Assembly (NCBI GenBank): GCA_000444245.1
Contig: ATSW01015314.1
Location: forward strand, 1-24,394
Direction: 5' to 3'
DNA length: 24,394 nucleotides
Source: Botryllus schlosseri
Lineage: Eukaryota > Chordata > Ascidiacea > Stolidobranchia > Styelidae
Shown here piece after piece: positions 1 to 9,715 of the stretch. Position 1 is the first letter of the stretch. Each line of letters begins with the position of its first letter. The notes under the pieces were generated by a model, which worked only from the letters and a program-made list of their open reading frames with translations, was not told where the DNA came from and did not search any database. The translations under genes were made by a program, and so were the position numbers.

Positions 1-100
1 GTCCATTTTCGCCCCCCTGTCGCCCCCTTGTTTATTTTCGCCCCCCTGGATCGCCAAATCGCCCCCTGGGGGGCGATATCGCCCACGTTGGGAACCACTG
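1..100. mobile_element. hAT-type transposon, right end only
   Basis: The segment ends with GTTGGGAACCACTG, the reverse complement of the common hAT terminus CAGTGGTTCCCAAC. Next to it lies a 14-bp perfect palindrome, GGGCGATATCGCCC (71-84). Further in, the block ATTTTCGCCCCCCTG occurs twice (5-19 and 34-48). The C-run/GGGGGCGA composition is typical of non-autonomous hAT ends. The left end is outside the window, so the target duplication cannot be tested; the flanking octamer would be TGCTAGAA. Confidence 0.7.
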
Positions 101-639
101 TGCTAGAATATCATAAAACAGAACACCGCTAAATTCACGCCAAACGATGGCACGTGTTTTCTAGGTTTTTGACAACTATTTTTAAATATACAACTAGAAC
201 TAGAACTACTCAAAAACCTGTCAAGCAATTACACTGGTAGTTTGTACAAATCTGGACAATGTGGGCATATAACGAAGAATTGTGATTAGTATCTATTGTA
301 GACTCCTTCAGCGTCGGATTGGTGTCTAAAAGAGACTTGATACCGTAGCAATGCTACATGACGATCAACTAATCATTGTCAAAAAATTGCGGTTATTTTA
401 TGGAGCGATCACTGCTATTGAATACGGGACTGGCGTGAACGTAGGATGAGAGTGTGACTTATGGTCTGACACGCGTTGCGCAAACAGCGCCAACGATACC
501 GCGGTTTCGTATGGGAAGATAGTAGCGTGCTTATTCAACGCTTCGAAGTTATTTACCGGACGTGGCCATGGATGTTTATAGTACAATTTGAAGTTATCGC
601 GTAAGAGAGGGTTCTCTCAACCGAAAACGTTATTTAGAC
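101..639. other. No gene recognised
   Basis: AT-rich sequence with no long frame, no recognisable exon and no clear repeat. It is read as intergenic or intronic DNA upstream of the recognisable exons. Confidence 0.5.
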
Positions 640-873
640 CGGTGGCTCTCAACCTTTTTGAGATTTTGCTGCCGGTGAAATTTTAAAGCAAATTTGGCGG
701 AGCTATGACCCTTAAATTAAAATTAACTCAAAATGTAATCACGGCTATCTTCCGCAACTCAAAAGCTAATAGTGAAAACTACATTAAACGATGCCGATTT
801 GATATTAGACGTGTTTTACGCTGTTCTATTGCAGCTTCTGCGAGGCGAAGTCCCGGTAAAAACCACCAACCTA
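640..873. mobile_element. Degenerate hAT-like MITE (left end clear, right end doubtful)
   Basis: CGGTGGCTCTCAACCTTTTT at 640-659 is one or two changes from the hAT terminus CAGTGGTTCTCAACCTTTTT. The octamer before it, ATTTAGAC (632-639), recurs as ATTTAGAT at 874-881, which would make a 234-bp element with a 7/8 target duplication. However, the sequence before the right octamer does not end in a clean CACTG, so the right boundary is tentative. Confidence 0.45.
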
Positions 874-1732
874 ATTTAGATTGTTGGTATCATTGAAAGA
901 AATGAGGCTTTCCCGATTACTTGCCGGTATTATACCGCCAAATGACGCTTAATTGCGTTTAAGAAATTTGCGTTAAAAGTATCCTGATCTTTCCCACAGG
1001 CACATGCACATTGCACGTGCACAATTGGTCATTTACACCTGGCCAATTTTATTCATTTTTATTCCGCAGCTGCCGACTTGTAAGCACGGCCCACTTCTAG
1101 GCTTTTATGCGAAACCGCTTACACGGGTGAGATGGCGAGGAGGCCCCGGGTTGTGCAAATAGATTCCGCCGACTACCGCGGTTCGCGGCAATGCTCCATT
1201 GCTCATTGCTCAAGGATGGCGTCATTCGTTGTGAGTCAATAGCTGAATATCTCTGCCTCTGGCTCGGGATATCCATGGTGCTGTATTTTTCGGTATTTAC
1301 CAACCTCAATTTCTCCCATCTTCTTGGTTGGACAGGACATGGTGCGCTGGCCCTCATAAGGTCCCGTGTCTGTGCTGTGAATCAGTGATTTGATGGTGTA
1401 ACCCGCCGAGTTTACTTATAGGGAAGTTGTTGCTATTCCCGTATTCCTGTATACACAGAAGCGCGTTCCAATTCATTTCCTACTGGAATACGATAGCTGG
1501 TAATGTATGTGATGTATAATGCAGCCTCGAAAAAGAGGTTTCGGTTCGCTGTGTCGCAATATGTTAGTGACCGTTGAAAACTGTTCTCGGGGTCAGTGGT
1601 TTTTGGGTTTGGCCAAACTCGAAGCACAAACGAAAGTTCGTGCTCTATTTCGGTATCCAAGTATTGCCCATCAAAACATTGGTCCATTCATACGCAGGAG
1701 GCAGGACAATGCTGCCCTGTCGATAGCCACAC

Positions 1733-1767
1733 AGTAAATACACTATCGGGAAACAGGTGTATTTACT
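1733..1767. repeat. Perfect 11-bp inverted repeat (hairpin)
   Basis: AGTAAATACAC (1733-1743) is exactly repeated in reverse complement as GTGTATTTACT (1757-1767), separated by 13 nt. It has no following T-run and no gene context, so it may be the core of an old MITE or chance. Confidence 0.7.
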
Positions 1768-2279
1768 AAATTCCCGTCATAACGTAGGGTGCAAGTCAGT
1801 TCGGCGGCACTTTATGGTACTAAATGTTGCTTCGACACCCATTCCAATGACTGGAAACTAGTCTAATACAGCTATCTATATGGAAATATATCCCAGGTTT
1901 CTAACGGGCTTCTCTTGACGCGTACCTCCTTTTTGCGTCTGCGCCTTATTTGACTCGTATATAGAGCGGACATTTGAAGTAGTTATCTTACGTACTCAAG
2001 TAGAATTGGTATTTTAACTGAGAATAAGTATCGATTTTAAAGTCAGTAGAAATTCCACGAATTATATTAGAATAGGTTGCGCATTGCGGAATTTCGCTCT
2101 TAGATAATTCAAATTATCTAGTTATTCAAGTATATGCACTTGAGGAAATAGTAAAATCAAGTAAAACCTACTCAAGAACTCTGAAAATGTAGTATCGGTA
2201 GTACTTAGTCACTACTGGCATTGGAACCTTGGAACGGACGTGAAAGCAAGATTATTTAGCAGAAAGTGCATTTAACTTT

Positions 2280-2306
2280 ATCTCCACACTGCGGTATGGT
2301 GGAAAT
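2280..2306. repeat. Small hairpin related to 22896-22922
   Basis: ATCTCCACACTGCGG then TATGGTGGAAAT forms an imperfect hairpin. It aligns along its length with the perfect hairpin at 22896-22922, 20 kb away. The shared order (TCCAC, ACTG, GGTGGAAAT) suggests a common source. Confidence 0.4.
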
Positions 2307-3489
2307 CCGCGAAATAAACGATTGTCGTTTACGGCAGATTCGTTACTCCCGTGTTGTGGAATGTGGTTTAGTGATACCGTGGAGTCTGTGTATGCAAAAT
2401 TGCGAGCGTCAGCACTAGTCAATAGTCGGTTAATTATTAACCGGACTTGTGTTTCGCATCCGGCGCGTCCGAGAGTGCGCTTTGTTATTGGGTGTCGGAA
2501 TCAGTCCGTCGCCTTTCGAAATATGGTTGATGCAACGGGCGTGCGGTGGGCGTTCCGATACCGGTGTTTCTGGTGTGTCGCGCTACGGGGAAAAATTACT
2601 CGAATCAATAGCCGTTGCTAAGGAATAGGTCGGAAAAAATATAAAAACACAGTCGACTCCGCTCGATTCGGGCAGCTTGACCGAATTAAGCGGAAAATCA
2701 TTTGTTCGCTTCAGGGTACACAGTGCATTCAAAATACGGTATTGTTTTGTAACACATTAATTGCAGCTGCGATATACTGTAGTAACAGGCACAGATCGCA
2801 TAAAACGCGCATTAGTTATAGGCTACTGGTTGGAATTGAACCAAATTTGGTGTGTAGGCTTAAATTAGGTTACCTAACAATTTTATCAAGTAGCCAGTAC
2901 GATTTGAGAAAAAAGTCATTTTTGAAGACCCCTAAATTGTATATATGCTATTTCCACTTCTGCACAGTTTCAGTCTTAAGGCAAAATAGACCGAGAATGC
3001 GTAACTTGGAAATATATACATCTGCTTGTCCCTGAGTAGAAATTTACGAGCTACGACGCCATTTCTACATCGACTTGAATCTCATAAATCAGTGGTTCTC
3101 AACCTTTTTCACCTCGCGGACCGGTAAAACTTCAAAAGAAATCTTGCGGACGGGCGGCTTTCATGAACCCTACACTAAATTACGATCACTTGTATGTAAT
3201 ATTGGAAACTATTGCCATATTGATACTACAGATATACATACGTGGTTTTATTGAATTTCCTGCAAGTCAAAGTTCCGTATAGAGTACTAACTTGATTGTG
3301 ACTGTCCTTGGAAAGAGATGTGAATTAGCTATTTACTATGATAGGCTCTATCACACTGTCAGTAGTTGCTTAATTGAAGTTTGTTTAAAATACTCCGTGA
3401 ATTTCACACACAACTTGTCTGAAACGAGTTGCTGGCTACTTCTTGACAGTTTCTTAGAACACGTGAACCATTGTGACGAACTCCTAAAG

Positions 3490-3576
3490 CGGGGGCGCTC
3501 GTGAGCGTGAAGGAGGCGCTGGCACTTTTTTCGTTGTCCAAGGGGGCGGTAGCTCAAAAAAGCTTGGGAAACACTG
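3490..3576. mobile_element. Second hAT-like right end nested in the composite
   Basis: AGCTTGGGAAACACTG ends at 3576, preceded by GGGGGCGCTCGTGAGCGTG and an AAGGGGGCGGTAGC block. This is the pattern of another hAT terminus (CAGTGTTTCCCAAGCT in reverse). No matching left end was seen, so it is a fragment within or beside the 3090-3782 element. Confidence 0.55.
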
Positions 3577-3899
3577 ACCTAAAGTAAACCATGAGCTCTC
3601 TATGGCGACGCCATGCAAAAAATACGTTTCACACCGTTAAATAAATTCGAAATGTGATGTTTACTTCGCTAATCAACGGTCACGCACTCAACGTCTTGCA
3701 TTTTGGAATTGAGATATAAAATTCTAATATATCTGGCGTACCGGCAGTGAAATTGTCGCGGACCGGCAGTTGAGAACCACTGACGTAGATCTCTACTTGA
3801 CCAGTGACCCCCTCTGGGTCTGATTAAAGTTCCCACTTTTACTTGACAGTTTTTGTAGATTTTAGGCAGAACTGGGCCTTTTACTTGAAAATCTCTACT

Positions 3900-3934
3900 T
3901 CTAATTGTACTCGAGTAAAAATTTACGCCGTTAC
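3900..3934. repeat. CTACTTG-family repeat piece, related to 6130-6164
   Basis: TCTAATTGTACTCGAGTAAA followed by AATTTACGCCGTTAC aligns without gaps to TCTACTTGTACGAGAGTAGA and AAGTTTCGACGTTAC at 6130-6164. Most positions are shared. The family is dispersed in the window (also about 1987-2030, 2137-2177, 3032-3060, 18647-18741). Its class is not certain; similar ACTTGAGTA words occur in DNA-transposon ends. Confidence 0.5.
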
Positions 3935-4620
3935 TTCTCATTCTACTTGTGTACCGACAATGACTGTCTCTTAAGTAAACGTTATGTTATGCATTGGGCG
4001 TGTAAGTTCAAAGCGTCTCACGTTTAGCTTTATTTCGATTAAATTCGGTAATCATTAACTTCTCGTTCGATAGGAATTCAGATACCAGAAAGTCCGCCGC
4101 GTAATTTTTATGCGGACATTACGCATAAAATATCTGTATGAGATACCGCGGTTTCGGTGCTTTCGGCCGATGTATCATCCGCTCGCCCTATCACCGGTAT
4201 ACGCCATTTCGCGAATGAAATCTCCTAGTATTGTGAAGCGTTCGTGCTGTGGAATTGCGGTCGAGTTCTCTCTCGCTCTTTTGACGTTTTCGTGACTGTT
4301 TTCGGAGGTCACGTATATATGCGTAAAGCGTAAATATGAAGCGACGTAAGTCACGCAAAAGGTTGACCGTGTATTTGTAGAATGATATTATAGTCTGACG
4401 GTGGCGCTGGTGAGCTTTTGTGAATTAGATATTCAACGTGGCGGTCAGTCCGATCATTCTATTTTCCTCGCTACTACACGCAAGATTGAACTGGCGGTCT
4501 GACACGAGGACGAGAAGCGGGTATACATGAGTCGTTAACCTTTTTCGTCAAAAGAGCCATATTGGTCCAATATTTCCAATTGTAATTCTCAAAGAGCCAA
4601 ACGACAATGTCAGCCAACGG

Positions 4621-4654
4621 TGACGTCACAATTGAATATTTGTGACATGATGAG
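4621..4654. repeat. Core segment shared with the TAGGGTTGC MITE family
   Basis: TGACGTCACAATTGAATATT followed by TGTGACATGATG is nearly the same as 17580-17608 inside the downstream MITE (GACGTCACAATTGAATATT, CGTGACGTCATG). The unit is itself an inverted repeat, GTCAC-12 nt-GTGAC. It lies in the left half of the 4526-5440 element. Confidence 0.6.
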
Positions 4655-4763
4655 CACGATATCAAAGTTCACTACATATAGGATTCGTTATTTGATGTTA
4701 TTGCACCCGCACACTCACTAGTCAAGCCGGTTGGCAGACAATTTAGCATGCAATAATTTAGTT

Positions 4764-5259
4764 CAGTCATAGAGGGTTCCAGAACCCCTCCTTAGCAAGC
4801 TACATATTGTTTTGCATTTCCGTGAGAGCTATATGATATTCTTCGAAACTAATTTGAATTTGTGATTGGGAATGGATGTCACTTCCAAAGAAGTTAATTT
4901 TCTCGCCGATGATCAAGAAGACAATGTAGCTTTCAAAACTGTATTGTCTCTCCCTTGGACACGTGCGACCCAAGATTTGAAAGCGTGCGGCAATGGGTAC
5001 GGCGAATTCGCGTGTGACTTGCCGCGGCGACAGCAACTTCGTTTTGCAAATATCCAATTTTCGTATCCAACTCTACGGATTAGTTTTGTCCGATGTAAAC
5101 CCCTAAATAACTTGAAGGTACCGTATTTTTCCTATTATAGAAAACAACGATCATATTGGACTGATAAATGCGCAATTTAATGGGCAATATTCGACAAAGA
5201 GTTTTGGAATTTGAAAAGGGGTGGTTCCGACCCCTGAAACCGCCATGGATACGCTACTG
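4764..5259. mobile_element. DNA transposon fragment with GGGGTTCC/GGAACCCC ends
   Basis: The left end reads CAGTCATAGAGGGTTCCAGA then ACCCC. The right end, reversed, reads CAGTAGCGTATCCATGGCGG then TTTCAGGGGTCGGAACC. This resembles the widespread CAGTGGCGGATCCA...GGGGGTTCC non-autonomous elements. The octamers outside (ATTTAGTT and TCTTCACC) do not match. The segment interrupts the 4526-5440 element and so is younger. The open frame of about 104 codons inside has no familiar motif. Confidence 0.5.
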
Positions 5260-5440
5260 TCTTCACCTCACATATACTTGACTTGACCCTGCAATCATGT
5301 GTATAATGACTCGGCCGTTATGACAATTTACAAAAAGGTAGCAGTAAAATCTATGAATTAGACGCGAATTAAGTCCAAAATTAAAATTTTTTCAAAGAGC
5401 CATATATGGCTCGCGAGCCCTGTGTTATGTGAAGTCTACC

Positions 5441-6010
5441 AACAAATCCACCTCGACCTAGAATATCAATAAAAGCTTAAACCAGAACAGACTGCATCTT
5501 CGCGATTAAGGCAAAATGAATAACGACACGACAAATGAGTGTACTTTTCCAAGGTTTATTCGGCTATCGTGATACATGCGATACTTCGACCAGTTGTTAC
5601 TACAATTTTATCCCATAAAATTGAAAGTATAAGAAACAGTTTGCCTTGAAAATGTTAAGTAGAAGTGGAAGTGATATAAAACATAACCTCGTCATTAAGT
5701 AGCGCAAGATGTGTGCAATGCAGTAAAACGCAATCAACAATCAAAATGCATTACGCAAATTCCATCATAGGAAAAATCCCGAACATCGTTGTTCGCAAAC
5801 AGCCTTTCGAACCCGTTGACCCCCTTTGCCCACGACCTCGTACGGCCTTCCACCCGCTACTCCAAAGACGCGCTGCTATTGGCTCGCTTGTGGGCGGTGT
5901 AGCGGCCCGGACCAGTGATGAATGTGTGTCTGTGTTTACGAGGTCTAAAGGTCGGGGTATTTACGCGTATTGCGAAATTGAATTTGAATTTATTTGAATG
6001 AGGCGGATAT
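5441..6010. other. No gene recognised; CCAAT/GC-box-like cluster
   Basis: Around 5875-5902 the sequence reads GCTATTGGCTCGC then TTGTGGGCGGTG, an inverted CCAAT box 9-10 bp from a GC-box. It stands out against AT-rich surroundings and could be part of a promoter. There is no matching first exon nearby and no TATA box in position. A frame of 94 codons (5713-5997) crosses it without a known motif. Confidence 0.2.
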
Positions 6011-6059
6011 CGATTGTTTGTGAATCAAACGGTTGATATTGTGCCTTGGCAAACAATCG
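6011..6059. repeat. Perfect 10-bp inverted repeat
   Basis: CGATTGTTTG (6011-6020) pairs with CAAACAATCG (6050-6059) across 29 nt. It may be the ends of a very short element or a chance structure. Confidence 0.6.
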
Positions 6060-9000
6060 TAATGTTTTTGCAGCTGGTCAAAACTAGGCTTAAAGCGCTT
6101 ACTTTTTTACTTCATCGGGAACCGCTATTTCTACTTGTACGAGAGTAGAAAGTTTCGACGTTACCTCTGTAACATGAGTGGCAAGAATCAACGACGGCAA
6201 CTTTGACCACATTTGCCCATAAGAGATTGGTTTAGCATTAGTAACACTATGATTGTCACAAAGGATTCATAATGCGCATCTTTTGCCACGCTCTCTTGTT
6301 CATTAAATACGAAACTGTGACTAACGCACGCCTGCTGTGTTGATGCGATACGTCCGTAGCACACAAGTTTTCTTCGATTTGTCGGGACTGCAAAATATTT
6401 ATATATCCACGCATTAATACAGATTTTATTTAGTCCGGACTCCTGAGTTCCGGATATGTATGTGGTTGTGACATGTAGGCGCACTGGTGTATTATAACCT
6501 GCCCTTCGTTGAATTCGCTGCTTGGTCACTTACGTCGTCTTTGTGGAGTCTGTATCGATGTTTCGATTTAGCTACGCCAGTGGGCGTTAGCCGGGATGGA
6601 AATTTTGATGGGACGGCAGAAAATTTACGAGTGAAGGAATTGTTTTAACGGTTTGTGATGTCACACATTAATTGTGAGCACAGATTGCGACTGCAGATTA
6701 CGTCATAACGACGAAAAGGATAAAAACGTTTTTGCCCTCCCTTGTTCACGCCAATGATCATGCCCCTGCGGAGCGTTTTGTCTCGGTGACATTACCGATT
6801 TCACATGTAAACCAGATCCGAACAGTATCATGCGTTTATTCGACGATTGCACCCGGAAGTTTCCTTTTCGTGATAAAATTTTAATATCTCGACTCAAGTC
6901 TGGCAAATCGAATAACATTACTAGTTGTTATCATCGGGATTCATGGCTATCCTAATCACGGCGTGATCCTTATTACGTCACATTGACGTTTAACGAGCTG
7001 ATTGTCCGGTTGTTTTCCGTCGCCCGATCCGCGGCCTTTGTAGGGCTGTGAGTAAGTAATCTCGCAGTTTCGCGACTAGTGGACTGCACCTTATCGGTCA
7101 TTGTGTCGACCCTTGACTTTTCGTAGTGCCCGCCTTTTTAATAACAGCTGGTTTCTGTCGCGCGCCGTGATAAGCCGGTAGTGACTAATGGAGTTTTGCA
7201 GGCCTCGCGACGCTTGACCGTGTTATTTGTCGGCGCCTGGTTATAATTCGCAATCTGAAATTAAGTTATCAACGTGAGTATCGTGGAGATAGCCGGTATA
7301 GTCACGTAAAGGACAGCGATACGTTTTGACATTTACGTAGGCCTTGGTTAGTTACGCGATGTTGTAGTCACCACTTGGTGTCAGTATAACATCAAATTTC
7401 AAGCTCCATCCCTGTAGGATTCTGTTGTCAGGAATCGCTCGCTTTTTATATATAACGGTATTGGCCTTTTCGTAGTAATTATTAATTTAGTAGTTGACGT
7501 TGGTGTTGGTTCATCATTTGGAAGTGAGCAACAGATGGGTGTTTGAGTGTGCGCCTAACAGCTGCTACTAGCTATACTGTTTCCCACGGCATGTATTCCT
7601 AGCGTGAAATTATCAGTGCTATTTCTGTTGCACTGCGATGATTTTGAACACCTTTCGCCTTGTCAGGTCCGGTGCGATTGGTAGAAATTTAGAGTCGTGT
7701 ATTTTGAGGCGGTATGGTAAGCATGGTGCCAGGAATATGTAGCGGACAGAGAGCGCAAGTGACCAATACCCTAATCGCAGTGCAAAGGAACAATGGTAAT
7801 AGGTTTTACGAGTCCACTTTATCCCAATCGTCACTGATCCGGGTCTTAGAGGCAGTATGGAGACTCGGACAACTAGATAATTTTATTTGGCAAATTAGAC
7901 TAATTGAAGCGAAACGCCGTTAATCTAATTTGAGATATGTTTCTGTGCTCCAGTTATAATTCTCGGATTTTTAATTTCGGACCTTGTTTTTCATTGGAAT
8001 TGTGACCTCGTTTCCATTTTCAATTGGGAAGTAGCTTAAAACCTCCGTTTTTAAACACAGTATGGAAATGATGGTGTATCCTGCTGGAGATCATATTACC
8101 GGACTCTGGTGTGTTGCACAAGTATCGTGTTAACTAAGCCTACCGCGGCATCTGCCATCCAGCCTTGATCTCGCCCCCACGCGTACAATATCTTGAACAC
8201 TCGCAGCTTGTTTGTTGCGTTATGCAAATGCCTGTTTGCCAACCTCGCAAACAGAAACACGGGCCGCGTGACGTATTCTGTTTTCCCGCGCTTGTCGCCG
8301 TGTTTGCACTGCGATTTGATTTCGCTCATATTCGGTGGCAATTCGGCTATCGGTCCAGTGTTGCAGTGATGCGCTGCTGGCGCGGGTCTCAATGATAGAC
8401 CAAGCTGTCCTTCTGAGATGATATGCCTGGATCTTACAAGCAACTTGAATTCGCGCCAGATCCGTATATGTTATGCTATTGTGATATCGCGAAATAAACA
8501 TATCTGGGATTTAGCCTGGCGTATAGTCAACTATATAGTGAAAGTGTATTGTCTCTAATGCTAGGTAGGATGCTCTCTGGGTCGTTTGCTTACTCCCGCG
8601 TGGTGTGCGTTCTGTCCTTGTACCAATGATGCGCCTTCGAGATTTTAGGCCGCCTCTGGCTCAAATTTATTTTACGCGGTAATTTGCCTCGTTCGTATTA
8701 GCCAACGTTTTACACCTGACAAAAGTATTAACTAATCATTCAACAATTGTGTGGACAATTGTTACAATGTTCACACTTGTAAGCTTAACCAGCGAGGAAA
8801 CCTCGGATTACGATTATTGAGAAGTTTGCGAGATAGTGACCTCACAAAGAAATCGTGGAGTGTCGTCCGGAATGAAACGATTTTAACGAGGTTGCTAACG
8901 AATCCTCCCCCGAGTACCTCAAAATTGCTAATCAACTCCAAATTGCTTGTGAATATCACACGGGCGGGCTCTCGTTGAAGATCTTTACCAATAAATGTTT

Positions 9001-9220
9001 TAATCACCCTGACCGAGCATTTTGTTGCCAACCCGTGAATACGAGAGTTGCGGGGACACGCGGTATCCAATTGTGCACCCCACTCTTGACGAATACGTTT
9101 GTGCATCGTGAATATATTATTTTGTCACTCTCACTTCACATATTGATTTTGATCTACACGAGTGCATCGTCGATATTGCGCTCAACACACATAGCGTTCC
9201 GATAAGATTTCCTAAAAATT
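6060..9220. other. No gene recognised
   Basis: About 3.2 kb with no exon I can support. It holds one CTACTTG-family piece (6130-6164) and a 9-bp inverted repeat (CAAATTAGA at 7891-7899, TCTAATTTG at 7924-7932). Minus-strand frames of 113 and 115 codons (6188-6529, 8096-8443) have no recognisable domain; overlapping frames on the other strand argue for chance. Confidence 0.5.
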
Positions 9221-9715
9221 AGGGTGCATATTTCAAATCCACCATATCGCCAATTTCTCGCGTTTACTGGCGAAATCTGAAGCAGATGAACGGTATTACT
9301 TCCACGGGCTTCCTGTCGTGTTTTGTGTACCGTGTGTGGTCTTAAAGAAATCCTACATCATGCTGAAGATCGACCGCCATCTTGAAATGAGGGTGTAGAT
9401 TTCAAGTCCACCCTCGCCAATTTTTTTTTTGATTCCTGGCGGAATTCAAATCAGACAGTCGTTGTTAGTCCAGCGATTTACCCGCCGTGTGTTGTGTACT
9501 TTGGCCATAAAATAATACTATATTATGTTCAAAAATTCGAACGCCATCTTGAATGAGGGTGTAGATTTGAAGTCCACCCTCGCCCCGATTTTTCGTTGTG
9601 ATTCCTGGTGGAATTCCAAACAGACATACCCTTCCGTACTTCCGCAATTTACCCGTCAATGCGCTGTGCACAGTGGGCACGAAATAACATCCGATTATGC
9701 GCAAAATTCGATCAT
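9221..9715. repeat. Tandem satellite, three monomers of about 167 bp
   Basis: Monomers begin AGGGTG at 9221, 9390 and 9556, giving periods of 169 and 166 bp. Each opens with AGGGTG(C/T)A(T/G)ATTT followed by a TCCACC box. The inner part carries a CTGGCGGAATTC-like word in copies 2 and 3 and a TTTACCCGYC-like word near the end. Copies 1 and 2 finish with CGCCATCTTGAA; copy 3 decays after AAAATTCGATCATTA. Copies 2 and 3 are closest; copy 1 is more diverged. A T-run sits in copy 2 at about 9421. Confidence 0.8.

Larger units (their letters stand above)
882..3031. other. No gene recognised; scattered degenerate repeats
   Basis: About 2.1 kb without a recognisable exon. It holds the hairpins at 1733-1767 and 2280-2306 and two short stretches of the CTACTTG/ACTCAAG repeat family (about 1987-2030 and 2137-2177). 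Open frames of up to 99 codons here have no familiar motif and look like chance frames. Confidence 0.5.
3032..3979. mobile_element. Composite of hAT ends inside a CTACTTG-type repeat
   Basis: A left terminus CAGTGGTTCTCAACCTTTTT starts at 3090, followed by a CTCGCGGACCGG block. An inverted partner, GTCGCGGACCGGCAGTTGAGAACCACTG in outline, ends at 3782. The pair delimits an element of about 693 bp. The flanking octamers, TCATAAAT and ACGTAGAT, match in only 4 of 8 positions, so duplication is not shown. On both sides (3032-3089 and 3783-3979) lie pieces of the degenerate repeat with TTTACG and CTACTTG words, which suggests the hAT element landed in such a repeat. Confidence 0.6.
4526..5440. 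mobile_element. hAT-type non-autonomous element with internal insertion
   Basis: The left part reads GTCGTTAACCTTTTTCGTCA then AAAGAGCCATATTGG. The right part reads TTCAAAGAGCCATATATGG then CTCGCGAGCCC. The general form is known from hAT elements that begin CAGGGGTCGGCAACCTTTTT, with AAAGAGCCA nearby, and end with GGCTCGCGAGCC and the inverted terminus. Here the outermost bases are worn and no target duplication is visible, so the edges are approximate. Removing the inserted 4764-5259 segment leaves about 420 bp and no coding capacity. Confidence 0.55.

Noticed and set aside
8096-8501. Overlapping frames of 115, 93 and 76 codons on both strands
   Set aside because: Three mutually overlapping frames in a locally GC-richer patch are typical of stop-poor sequence. 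None resembles a known protein.
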